The notes beneath the pieces were generated by a model that saw nothing but the letters and a program-made list of their open reading frames with translations, had not been told where the DNA came from and did no database searches. 64,000 nt of DNA from Micromonospora parastrephiae. Its GTDB lineage: Bacteria > Actinomycetota > Actinomycetes > Mycobacteriales > Micromonosporaceae. The stretch lies in assembly GCF_016802865.1 (NCBI RefSeq), contig NZ_JAEVHM010000010.1, forward strand, positions 1 to 64,000, given 5' to 3'. The position numbers and the translations under genes are program-made. This document shows, piece after piece, positions 1-7,516 of this stretch (position 1 is the first letter of the stretch; every line of letters starts with the position of its first letter).

Positions 1-2
1 CG

Positions 3-254
3 ACGCCGGTGCCGGCGCCCGGGCCGCCGCCGCGCGCCCCCCGCGCCGCGTCGCAGTCCATCGTGACCCGGCATCTGGACGGTTCGGTGGAGGTGGTCAC
101 CGACCTCGACGGCGACGGTGTCGCCGACATCGTCCAGATCGACGTGGACGGCGACGGGGTTCCGGACATCACCTACGTGGACAGTGACGGCGACGGCCGG
201 CTGGACACCGTGCTGCGTGACCCGGGCGCGGTCGGCGCCCACCGGGGCGCCTGA
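3..254 (+). CDS. DGDG-repeat protein, C-terminal fragment
   Basis: The reading frame is open from the window edge and ends at 252-254, so only the C-terminus (about 80 residues) is visible. It holds three tandem repeats of the form D-x-D-G-D-G-hydrophobic-x-D, as in calcium-binding EF-hand-like or thrombospondin type 3-like repeats. A Pro/Ala-rich linker precedes them. The Asp-rich repeats suggest calcium binding outside the cytoplasm, but the N-terminus with any signal peptide is missing. In-frame GTG codons occur inside the visible part, so a start cannot be chosen. The precise family is not recognised. Confidence 0.6.
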   Translation, partial: TPVPAPGPPPRAPRAASQSIVTRHLDGSVEVVTDLDGDGVADIVQIDVDGDGVPDITYVDSDGDGRLDTVLRDPGAVGAHRGA

Positions 255-267
255 CCGGCCGTTCGGC

Positions 268-1197
268 TCAGAGCTTCGCCATCACCTCGCTGGCCACCAG
301 CTCGAGGTGCGCCAGGTCGGAGAGGTCCAACACCTGGAGGTAGATGCGCTGGCTGCCGGCCTCCGCGTAACGGCCGATGGTGTCGAGGACCTCGGCGGGC
401 GTGCCGGCGGCCCCGTTGGCGCGCAGTTCGTCCGGTTCGCGGCCGATGGCGGCGGCCCGGCGGGCCACCTCGGCGTCGTCGCGCCCGCAGCAGAGCACCA
501 ACGCGTTGGACCAGGTCATCTCGGCCGGGTCGCGCCCGATCTCGGCGCACGCCGCGCGGACGCGGTCGAACTGCGCCACCGTGTCCGCCACGGACGCGAA
601 CGGCAGGTTGAACTCGTCGGCGTAGCGGGCGGCCAGCCGAGGGGTGCGCTTCGGCCCCATCCCGCCGAGCAGGATCGGCGGGCGGGGCTGCTGGACCGGC
701 TTGGGCAGGGCGGGTGAGTCGACGATCGGGTAGTACCGGCCGTCGTACCGGAACCGCTCCCCCGCCGGCGTCGCCCAGAGCCCCGTGATGACCGCGAGCT
801 GCTCCTCCAGGCGGTCGAACCGCTCCCCCAGCGCCGGGAACGGCATCCCGTACGCGGTGTGCTCGTCGGCGTACCAGCCGGTGCCGATGCCCAGCTCAAC
901 CCGGCCGCCGCTCATCTGGTCGACCTGCGCCACGGTGATCGCGAGCGGGCCCGGCAGCCGGAAGGTGGCGGCGGTCATCAACGTGCCGAGCCGGATCCGG
1001 CTGGTGTCCCGGGCCAGGCCCGCCAGGGTGGTCCAGGCGTCGGTGGGGCCGGGTTCGCCGCTGACGTCGCCCATCTTCAGGTAGTGGTCGGATCGGAAGA
1101 ACGCTCCGTAGCCGGCGTCCTCGGCGCAGCGGGCCACGGCGAGCAACTGGTCGTAGCTGGCGCCCTGCTGGGGTTCGGTGAAGATCCGCAGTTCCAT
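268..1197 (-). CDS. LLM-class F420-dependent oxidoreductase (TIGR03560-like)
   Basis: This is a 309-residue luciferase-like TIM-barrel flavin/F420 oxidoreductase. The start MELRIFTEPQQGASYDQL, the SDHY near residue 36, the GRVELGIGTGWYADEHTAYGMPF region near residues 98-120 and the ILLGGMGPKRTPRLAARYADEFN region near 175-197 are typical of the actinobacterial F420-dependent subgroup. The length matches the family and no defect is seen. The substrate is unknown; members use reduced F420 to reduce small molecules in the cytoplasm. It stands alone, 70 bp downstream of the start-side end of the neighbouring minus-strand unit. Family confidence is high, substrate confidence nil. Confidence 0.85.
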   Translation of the reverse strand: MELRIFTEPQQGASYDQLLAVARCAEDAGYGAFFRSDHYLKMGDVSGEPGPTDAWTTLAGLARDTSRIRLGTLMTAATFRLPGPLAITVAQVDQMSGGRVELGIGTGWYADEHTAYGMPFPALGERFDRLEEQLAVITGLWATPAGERFRYDGRYYPIVDSPALPKPVQQPRPPILLGGMGPKRTPRLAARYADEFNLPFASVADTVAQFDRVRAACAEIGRDPAEMTWSNALVLCCGRDDAEVARRAAAIGREPDELRANGAAGTPAEVLDTIGRYAEAGSQRIYLQVLDLSDLAHLELVASEVMAKL

Positions 1198-1273
1198 GAT
1201 CCGAGCATAGGCAGCCGGGCCCGTCGCCGCTGCCAGCCGGGCCGACCGGTGCCCCGGCCGGCCCGGCGACCGG

Positions 1274-2314
1274 TCAGACGTAGGGTCGGGTGGCGTACGC
1301 GGTGCGCAACGCCGCCAACCCGGCGGCCTTGGGCGAGAGGGTGCCCCACCCGGAGTTGAAGTAGTTGGTCCGCACGATTCGCGGTCCGCGCTCGGCGTTG
1401 AGCTGCGCGATGGCCGCCGGGACGCTGGCGATCCAGCCCGGCTGGTTCGGGATCTCGGCGGATCGCACCCCCCACTCGGCGATGATCACAGGCCGGGACA
1501 GCGCCACCGGTCCGAGGTCCGCGACCGCCCAGTCCTTGGTGCGGCGGAACCGGGACAGCGCGGTGTGGCTGGCGCTGGTCCCGTAGGCGTTCCACTGGAG
1601 GAAGTCCAGCCGGGACATCAGCGACTCCGGGTGGGTGCGCTGGAAGCAGGCCCGGTCGAAGCCGCCCGACCCGATTGAGAACGTGGTGCCGGGAGGCAGC
1701 GTCCGCGCCTTGAACCAGACAAGGATGTAGTTCATCGCCTGCACGGCCCGCGCGTCCGACTCGGCCCAGGTGTACGCCTTGCCGTCCTCGGTGGTGCCGA
1801 ACTCGTGATCGGTGTCCAACTCCGAGGCGAGTTGGATGTTCACCCCGAAGCCGAGCAACCGGTACTGCGCCAGGGCACGGTGGAGCAACCCGTCACACTG
1901 GCCCTTGAGCACCTGGCCGTACCCGTACGCCTTGGGCCAGGTGGTGCCGGGGCGCTGCTGGATGGTCATCGACGGCGCCGGCACGGTGTAATCGGTGACG
2001 TCCACCCGGAAGCTCTGCGGCCCGGTGTTCGCGGCGCCGTAGTGCTTCAGTTCCAGCACCATGTTCATCTGCACCCCGGCCTTGCCCAGGTTGATCAGCC
2101 AGGGCCGGTTGTAGCCGGGAAAGATGTAGCCGTCGGCGAAGCTGCGGTACTGGGTGAGCGAGCGGAAGTTGCCACCGGCCATGTCGGCCGTCGGATCGGC
2201 ACCCCCGGAGAGGTAGTAGCCACCGAGCACCGGCTGGCTCAGGGCGTAGTCGGCAACGGCCGTCGCGCTGTGTCCGGCGGAGTCACGGACCTGGACGGTG
2301 ACGCGCGGCATCAT
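1274..2314 (-). CDS. Glycoside-hydrolase-like TIM-barrel protein
   Basis: This 346-residue protein begins with a short beta-rich stretch (RVTVQVRDSAGHSATAVADY), followed by what looks like a (beta/alpha)8 glycan-hydrolase-like domain. Visible elements are an LQWNAYG segment near residue 237 and IIAEWGVRS near residue 277, where the Glu is placed like a catalytic nucleophile in clan-A glycosidases. No signal peptide is seen. The start codon overlaps the stop of the upstream 89-residue ORF in an ATGA arrangement, so the two are translationally coupled or are halves of one frameshifted gene, since both carry similar beta-strand repeats. The enzyme class is inference; the exact family is not recognised. 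Confidence 0.6.
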   Translation of the reverse strand: MMPRVTVQVRDSAGHSATAVADYALSQPVLGGYYLSGGADPTADMAGGNFRSLTQYRSFADGYIFPGYNRPWLINLGKAGVQMNMVLELKHYGAANTGPQSFRVDVTDYTVPAPSMTIQQRPGTTWPKAYGYGQVLKGQCDGLLHRALAQYRLLGFGVNIQLASELDTDHEFGTTEDGKAYTWAESDARAVQAMNYILVWFKARTLPPGTTFSIGSGGFDRACFQRTHPESLMSRLDFLQWNAYGTSASHTALSRFRRTKDWAVADLGPVALSRPVIIAEWGVRSAEIPNQPGWIASVPAAIAQLNAERGPRIVRTNYFNSGWGTLSPKAAGLAALRTAYATRPYV

Positions 2315-2580
2315 GCCACCGCTCGGTATTCGGCCCGCGCGCCGTTGTCGGAGACCCGGGTCCAGGTACGCCCGGAGTCGTCGCTGACGGTCACGGTGAG
2401 TGGGTCGATGACGGCGGTGACCTTGACCGGTGCGCTGCTGTTGCCCTGCGCGTCGGTGACGACGATGGTGACGGTCAACGGTTTGGTGTCGGCGTCGGAG
2501 TAGGTGACGGTCAGCAGCATCTGGTCACCCGGTGCGTACACGGATGCGCTGAGGGCTGCGGTCGCGATGGGAATGGCCAT
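2311..2580 (-). CDS. Small Ig-like beta-sandwich protein
   Basis: This 89-residue protein has alternating hydrophobic/Thr/Val strands (LLTVTYSDADTKPLTVTIVV, VTVSDDSGRTWTRVSDNG) typical of an Ig/PKD-like beta-sandwich. It has no clear signal peptide. Its TGA stop overlaps the ATG of the glycosidase-like gene by 4 bases. The downstream gene starts with a very similar strand pattern (VTVQVRDSAGHSA), so the pair may be one protein split by a frameshift or may work as separate subunits. An AG-rich ribosome site (GCAGAGAGGGTCCGAC) precedes the ATG on the minus strand. Confidence 0.5.
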   Translation of the reverse strand: MAIPIATAALSASVYAPGDQMLLTVTYSDADTKPLTVTIVVTDAQGNSSAPVKVTAVIDPLTVTVSDDSGRTWTRVSDNGARAEYRAVA

Positions 2581-3058
2581 GTCGGACCCTCTCTGCTCTG
2601 GTCGCCAGGGTCGGGCGTGCGAAAACGCGACGCCGGCCCCGGGCGGAGTCCACGGTGGCGGAGGCCGGCAGGCGTGAATGCGGCGGCGCGGCCGCGAAGC
2701 GGCGGGAGCCTGGCTGCCGGGGTGATGACGTCCTTGTCCGGGTGGGCGGTGACATCGCTACGGGCGCCCGCAGCGGTGGAGGCAGGCTGGGCCGGGGCGG
2801 ACGATGCTGTCCGCGCCGTGCCCGAGGAATGGGATGTGGCCCGACATCCGTCCGCCTCTTCTCCTGCCTTAACAGTGCTCTACCAGGGGCTTTACCGTCT
2901 TGTCCGGTTTGCGACAGTGCTGGCGGCTCGCCCATGAACGGGCAATCCGGTAAACGCGCCGCCGCCCTGTCCACCGAGGAACGGCGTCGTGGCCCACTGC
3001 CTGTCGTGACGACGGCGCGACCACCTGGCGCCCAGCGAGGCACGGTAGCTTGGTGATC
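2581..3058. other. Gene-free interval
   Basis: These 478 bp hold the promoter side of the minus-strand Ig-like/glycosidase pair and the leader of the plus-strand GNAT gene. No open frame here has convincing protein features. I see no tRNA, repeat array or strong hairpin. Confidence 0.4.
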
Positions 3059-3442
3059 ATGGCGGGCTGGGAGCTTCGACCCGCCTCGATGGCGGACGTC
3101 GAGGCGGTGGCAGAGCTGCGCGCGCTGGTGCTGCGGGCGGATCTGGAACGACTGGGGCGGTACGACGAGGAGCGCGTGCGGCAGCGCCTGCGCGACGGTT
3201 TCGTGCCGGCGTACACCTGGGTTGTCGAGGTGGACGGCGCGTTCGCGGGCTGCGTGGCGCTGCGGCCGGCCGCGGACGCCCACTGGCTGGAGCATTTCTA
3301 CCTGGCCCCGCACCTACAGGGCAGCGGCATCGGCACGGCAGTGCTGCGCGGGCTGCTGGAGCGGTGCGACCGCGCCGGCGCGCTCGTCCGGCTGAACGTG
3401 TTGCACGCCTCGCCGCAGTGTCAATGTACCGTTGACACGTGA
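3059..3442 (+). CDS. GNAT-family N-acetyltransferase, C-terminally truncated
   Basis: This is a 127-residue GNAT fold. It starts MAGWELRPASMADVEAVAEL, has the beta4 segment HWLEHFYLAPHLQGSGIGTAVL (acetyl-CoA pyrophosphate-binding Q/R-x-x-G-x-G/A at QGSGIG, near residue 86) and the following strand LVRLNVL. In full-length relatives the NVL strand continues into a conserved S-P-A-R-x-x-Y-E-R-x-G-F motif. Here it changes abruptly after HASPQ into CQCTVDT, which is encoded by the operator/promoter of the next gene, and then stops. The last strand and motif B are lost, so activity is doubtful. ATG 3059 is preferred to the in-frame TTG at 3050. The end overlaps the next GTG start by 4 bases. Confidence 0.6.
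   Translation: MAGWELRPASMADVEAVAELRALVLRADLERLGRYDEERVRQRLRDGFVPAYTWVVEVDGAFAGCVALRPAADAHWLEHFYLAPHLQGSGIGTAVLRGLLERCDRAGALVRLNVLHASPQCQCTVDT
3419..3437. promoter_or_regulatory. Palindromic operator TGTCAA-N7-TTGACA, copy 1
   Basis: Perfect 6-bp inverted half-sites are separated by 7 bp, and the second arm ends 1 bp before the GTG start of the HTH gene at 3439. An identical arrangement lies at 3902-3920. The right arm reads TTGACA and could double as a -35 element. The position suggests autoregulation by the HTH protein encoded between the two copies. Confidence 0.6.
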
Positions 3443-3918
3443 CGGCTGAGCTGGCTCGGTTGGCCGAGGTTCGCGCGACCCGCGCCGGGCTGGACGAGCA
3501 GGAGTTGGATCTCATCGACCGGGCGCGCCACGACGGCGCGACGTGGGCGCAGATAGCGACGGCGTTGGGTCTCGGCAGTCGGCAGGCCGCCGAGCAGCGT
3601 CGTCACCGCCTGGTGGCGGCGCGGCGGTCCCGTCGGCAGCGCCTCGACCTTGTCCTCCCGCCGCAGATCGTGACACTGCGGACCGCCGTGGCGGATCTCG
3701 AACGGTGGATCGCCGCGGACCGACGGTGGGACCGCCGGTTTCGTCGGGCGGCGCTCGTCCGCAGCACTGTGGACGTCGCCCTGGACGCGGCGCCGGGCTC
3801 GCTGTACGCGTTGGCCCTGCACCTCGTCGCCGATCTGGCCGAAGCGGGCGAGGAGCTGCCGCCACCGGTCCGGTCCGCCGCGGCGAAGCTCACCGCCGTC
3901 CTGTCAACCAGTCGTTGA
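3439..3918 (+). CDS. Small helix-turn-helix DNA-binding regulator
   Basis: This is a 159-residue cytoplasmic protein. The N-terminal region carries a helix-turn-helix (GATWAQIATALGLGSRQAAEQRRHRL, about residues 34-59) resembling the small actinobacterial regulators often annotated as HSP18 transcriptional regulators. The middle is Arg-rich and the C-terminus (about 110-155) is helical and Leu/Ala-rich, as expected for dimerisation. The gene lies exactly between two identical TGTCAA-N7-TTGACA palindromes, one at its start and one over its stop codon and the leader of the downstream MFS gene. It therefore probably represses itself and the exporter. The family name is recalled, not tested; HTH confidence is good. 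Confidence 0.65.
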   Translation: MTAELARLAEVRATRAGLDEQELDLIDRARHDGATWAQIATALGLGSRQAAEQRRHRLVAARRSRRQRLDLVLPPQIVTLRTAVADLERWIAADRRWDRRFRRAALVRSTVDVALDAAPGSLYALALHLVADLAEAGEELPPPVRSAAAKLTAVLSTSR

Positions 3919-3920
3919 CA
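3902..3920. promoter_or_regulatory. Palindromic operator TGTCAA-N7-TTGACA, copy 2
   Basis: Same half-sites and same 7-bp spacer as at 3419-3437. The right arm overlaps the TGA stop of the HTH gene (3916-3918), and the site lies about 75 bp upstream of the MFS start. It is likely the operator that puts the exporter under the same control. Confidence 0.6.
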
Positions 3921-3964
3921 GGCCGGCACGAGTATTGCCCCGATCAGGCTCAACATTCAGGGTA

Positions 3965-3981
3965 TGAGTCATCCCGACTCA
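3965..3981. promoter_or_regulatory. Inverted repeat TGAGTC-ATCCC-GACTCA before the MFS gene
   Basis: A perfect 6-bp dyad with a 5-bp spacer lies just before the ribosome site (CTGGAGGGCTC) of the MFS gene at 3995. It could be a second operator or an RNA hairpin limiting translation. Seen in sequence; function is inferred. Confidence 0.35.
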
Positions 3982-3994
3982 ACCTGGAGGGCTC

Positions 3995-5284
3995 ATGCGC
4001 CGTAACGCGGGGCTGTTCGTGGCGATCTCGCTCCTGTCCGGTTTCGGCAGCAGCGCGATGTCCCTGGTCGCCGGCATCTGGATCCTGGACCTGACCGGCT
4101 CCACCGGCCTCGCGGCACTCGCCGGCCTCTGCGTGTACGCCCCGGTCCTCGCCGGCCCGTGGCTGGGCGCGGTGTTGGACCGGGCGCCCCGGCGCCCGCT
4201 GGTCATCGCCGTCAACCTCGTGCTGGCCGCGGTCCTGCTGACACTGTTCGCGGTCCGGGGACCTGGGCAGACCTGGCTGATCTTCGCCGTCTCGTGCGCG
4301 TACGGCGTCAGCTACGTCCTGATCGACGCCGGCGAAAGCGCGCTGCTGCCGTCCGCGCTGCCGCCGTCGCAACTCGGCGACGTCAACGGGTGGCGCTCAA
4401 GCGCGCAGGAAGGTATGAAACTGATCGCTCCGCTGGCCGGCGCGGGCCTCTACGCCTGGCTCGGCGGTCACGCGGTCGTCGTCCTCAGCGCGGCGGCGCC
4501 GGTCCTGGTCGCCACCCTGTACGCGGCCGTCCGCCTGCGCCGGACGCCACCCCACCAGCTGACCCGGCCGGACCACGGTTTGCGGGCCGGCATCTCGATC
4601 CTGTCCCGGCAGCGGGCGACGCGCGTACCGGTGGCGCTCGCCGCCGCGTCGATCGCCATGTCCGGCTTCACGACCGCGGCGATCTACACGATCGTCGTCT
4701 CGGAGCTGCGCCTACCGACGACGTTCCTCGGGGTGCTGGCCAGCGCTCAGGGCGCCGGTTCCATCGTCGGTGGACTGGTCGTCGGGCGGCTCATCAGCCG
4801 GTGGGGCACGGTCGGCGTCGGCATGGCCGGGACGGTGCTGTTCGCCCTCGGCTGCCTGGCGCGTTGCCTGCCGTGGTGGCCGGTCACGGTCGCCGGCGCC
4901 GTCCTCGCCGGCGTCGGCCTGCCCTGGACCCTGGTCGCCGCGGTGACCGCCGTGCAGACGCACACGCCGGCACCGCTGCTGGGTCGGATCTCCGCGACCG
5001 CCAACACGGCGATGTTCGGGCCTCTCGTGGTGGCGATCCCCCTCGGCTCCGCGGCCGTCCACCTCGGCGCCCGCCCACCGCTCATCGCCGCCGTGGTGAT
5101 CTGCCTGACGGCCGTGGCCGCCACGTCGTACCGCCCGCTGTCCCGGCAGAACCCGGAAACACCGGCCACGCGCGACCGCCGTCGCAGGGCACGTCGACGC
5201 GGCTTGCCGCGCCCAGGGGCCTGCCACGTGCCGCCACATCCACTTGGCGCCAAACGACGCGACGAGCGTGGATACAGTCGACCC
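3995..5284 (+). CDS. MFS transporter (drug-efflux type), open into sigma factor
   Basis: The first about 385 residues are a complete 12-TM major facilitator of the MFS_3/MdtG-like class. It starts MRRNAGLFVAISLLSGFGSS, has a cytoplasmic loop GAVLDRAPRRPLVIAVN (motif A, near residue 60) and ends with TM12 (LIAAVVICLTAVAATSY). It probably exports a small hydrophobic compound across the membrane. After TM12 a basic linker of about 45 residues follows with no stop, and the frame enters the ECF sigma gene at 5285, giving one 744-codon ORF (3995-6229). I list the transporter up to the sigma start. The start is supported by CTGGAGGGCTC. The upstream operators suggest control by the HTH gene at 3439. 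Confidence 0.75.
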
Positions 5285-6229
5285 ATGCCGCTCAGTACGG
5301 ACGAGGTCGAGTTGTTCGAGCGCTCCAGGGCCCGCCTGGAGGCGATCGCCTACCGTCTGCTGGGCTCGGCGAGCGACGCGGAGGACGCGGTCCAGGACAC
5401 ATTCCTGCGCTGGCAGGCCGCCGACCGAAAGCACGTCGAGACGCCCCAGGCGTGGCTGACGAAGGTGCTCACCAACCTGTGCCTCAACCAGCTCACCTCG
5501 GCGCGCGCCAGGCGGGAGACCTATGTGGGCACGTGGCTGCCCGAGCCGGTCCTCGCCGGGGACCGGATGCTCGGCCCGGTCGACACCGTCGAGCAGCGCG
5601 AATCGGTGTCGATGGCGGTGCTCACCCTGATGGAGCGGTTGTCGCCCAACGAGCGCGCGGTGTACGTGCTGCGCGAGGCCTTCGGTTACCCGCACAACGA
5701 GATCGCCGACATCCTGGGCGTCACCGAGTCGAACTGCCAGCAGATCTACCGGCGCGCCAAGCAGCACGTCGCCGCCGGCCGTGCCCGCGCCGAGGTCGAC
5801 GGAGCCGCCGCGCGGAAGATCGTCGAGGAGTTTCTCGCCGCCGCTACCACCGGCGAGACCCAGCGGCTGGTCGAGCTGCTGACCGACGACGTGACGAGCA
5901 TCGGCGACGGCGGGGGCAAGATCCCGGCCCGGACCGCGCCGGTCGTCGGCGCGCTGGCGGTGGCGAAGTTCCTGCGTGGCCTGTTCAAGCCCAGCGACGT
6001 CAAGCGGGACCTGGTGGGCGGCAGCCCCGCCCTCCACGCCGCGACCGTCAACGGCGGCCCGGCGGTGGTGGTCGTGGTCGACGACCGGGTCGTCGGCGTC
6101 ATGACCCTGAAGGTGACGCCGGAGGGCGTCGCGGACATCCGCAGCCAGGTCAACCCCGACAAACTCGAACGGTTCACCCGCCACTGGTCCACCTCCGAGC
6201 ACGGGGAACCCCTCATCCAGGTCTGGTGA
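5285..6229 (+). CDS. sigJ: ECF41-family RNA polymerase sigma factor (SigJ-like)
   Basis: This 314-residue protein has sigma-2 (SRARLEAIAYRLLGSASDAE, about residues 14-70), sigma-4 with its HTH (HNEIADILGVTESNCQQIYR, about 137-156) and a C-terminal SnoaL-like domain (about 175-314). The three ECF41 signatures are all present: WLPEP near residue 83, DGGGKIPA near 207 and NPDKL near 290. In ECF41 factors the SnoaL-like domain, not an anti-sigma factor, modulates activity, and targets usually include a neighbouring oxidoreductase. The next gene fits that pattern. The ATG at 5285 has only a weak ribosome site, and the frame is continuous with the MFS gene upstream, so a fused translation product is possible. 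Confidence 0.85.
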   Translation: MPLSTDEVELFERSRARLEAIAYRLLGSASDAEDAVQDTFLRWQAADRKHVETPQAWLTKVLTNLCLNQLTSARARRETYVGTWLPEPVLAGDRMLGPVDTVEQRESVSMAVLTLMERLSPNERAVYVLREAFGYPHNEIADILGVTESNCQQIYRRAKQHVAAGRARAEVDGAAARKIVEEFLAAATTGETQRLVELLTDDVTSIGDGGGKIPARTAPVVGALAVAKFLRGLFKPSDVKRDLVGGSPALHAATVNGGPAVVVVVDDRVVGVMTLKVTPEGVADIRSQVNPDKLERFTRHWSTSEHGEPLIQVW

Positions 6230-6311
6230 CCCAGGTCTCAGCCGACTCCTGTCAGCAATCGCGCCGCTGTCCGGTTCAGGAAGCGACCACGACCGAGACA
6301 GGAGTGCCACC

Positions 6312-7499
6312 ATGAAGCACCGCATCGTCGTCCTCGGGGCCGGATACGCCGGAGCCACCGCCGCCGGTCGCCTCGCCCGGCGGCTGCACCCGGACGACAC
6401 CGAGATCACCGTCGTCAACGCCGACGCCGACTTCGTCGAGCGGGTCCGCATGCACCAGCTCGCCGCCGGGCAGGGTCTCAAGCGCCACGAGCTGAGCCAG
6501 GTGTACGCGGGCACCGGCGTGCGGGTCCGCCTGGCGCGGGTCACCGCCGTCGACGTCGACCGCCGGACCGTCGCGCTCGTCGACGGGAACGGCGCCGACG
6601 AGCTGGCGTACGACACCCTGGTCTACGCCCTCGGCAGCGCCGCCGCCGACCACGGCGTGGCGGGCGTCGCCGAGCACGCGTACGACATCGCCGGCCGGCC
6701 GTCGGCGCTGCGGCTGCGCGACCGCCTCGCCCAGCTCGCCGCCGGTGGGACGGTGCTCGTCGTCGGCGGCGGTCTCACCGGCCTCGAAGCGGTCACCGAG
6801 ATCGCCGAGGCCCGGCCCGACCTCGACGTCGCGCTCGCCACCCGGGGCGGCCTCGGTGACTGGCTCAACGAGAAGGCTCAGCGGCACCTGCGCGGCGTCG
6901 TCGAGCGGCTCGGCATCACCGTCCACGAGCACACCGACATCGCACGGGTCGACGCGACCGGCGCGGTCACCGGCGACGGCCGGATGATCCCGGCCCAGGT
7001 GACCGTGTGGACGGCCGGCTTCGCCGTCCACCCCATCGCCGCCGCCACGACCCTGACGGTCGCGGCGACCGGGCAGATCATCGTCGATTCCACGATGCGC
7101 TCGGTCTCACACCCGGAGGTGTACGTCGTCGGCGACGCCGGACTCGCCGACGGGCCGGGCGGCAAGCCGCTGCGGATGTCCTGCGCCTCGGGCGTCCCGA
7201 TGGCGTGGCAGGCCGCCGACGCCATCGCCGCGCGCCTGACCGGTCAAAAGAAGATCCCGAAGGCCCCGCTGCGCTACTTCAACCAGTGCATCAGCCTCGG
7301 CCGCCGCGACGGCATCATCCAGTACGTCACCGCCGACGACCGGGCCAAGCCGTCCCTCATCACCGGGAAGCTGGCGGCCCGGTACAAGGAGTTCGTCTGC
7401 AAGGGCGCCGCCTGGGGCGTCTCCCACCCGGTGCTGTACCCGGTGCGCCGCCGCCGCATCGTCGCGCCCCGGACGGAGACCGTCGCGACGATGTCGTGA
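6312..7499 (+). CDS. NAD(P)/FAD-dependent oxidoreductase (NDH-2-like)
   Basis: This is a 395-residue pyridine-nucleotide disulfide-oxidoreductase-fold protein. Residues 4-20 hold the FAD dinucleotide-binding GxGxxG (VVLGAGYAGATAAGRL). A second Rossmann GxGxxG lies near residue 150 (VLVVGGGLTGLEAV), and the C-terminal FAD-binding VYVVGDAG lies near 272. This architecture is shared with type II NADH dehydrogenases and ferredoxin/rubredoxin reductases. The ribosome site ACAGGAGTGCCACC supports ATG 6312. Lying 82 bp after the ECF41 sigma gene, it is the expected COE-type oxidoreductase target of that sigma factor. The electron acceptor is unknown. Confidence 0.82.
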   Translation: MKHRIVVLGAGYAGATAAGRLARRLHPDDTEITVVNADADFVERVRMHQLAAGQGLKRHELSQVYAGTGVRVRLARVTAVDVDRRTVALVDGNGADELAYDTLVYALGSAAADHGVAGVAEHAYDIAGRPSALRLRDRLAQLAAGGTVLVVGGGLTGLEAVTEIAEARPDLDVALATRGGLGDWLNEKAQRHLRGVVERLGITVHEHTDIARVDATGAVTGDGRMIPAQVTVWTAGFAVHPIAAATTLTVAATGQIIVDSTMRSVSHPEVYVVGDAGLADGPGGKPLRMSCASGVPMAWQAADAIAARLTGQKKIPKAPLRYFNQCISLGRRDGIIQYVTADDRAKPSLITGKLAARYKEFVCKGAAWGVSHPVLYPVRRRRIVAPRTETVATMS

Positions 7500-7516
7500 C
7501 CACGCAGCTTGCGGCC

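Noticed and set aside
6240..6311. ECF41-type promoter (TGTCACA with CGTC) before the FAD oxidoreductase
   Set aside because: A TGTCAGC is present, but no matching CGTC at the expected spacing was found, so I do not call it.
4712..6616. A 634-codon minus-strand frame over the MFS and sigma genes
   Set aside because: Low-complexity Arg/Gly/Asp composition and no domains; shadow of the plus-strand genes.
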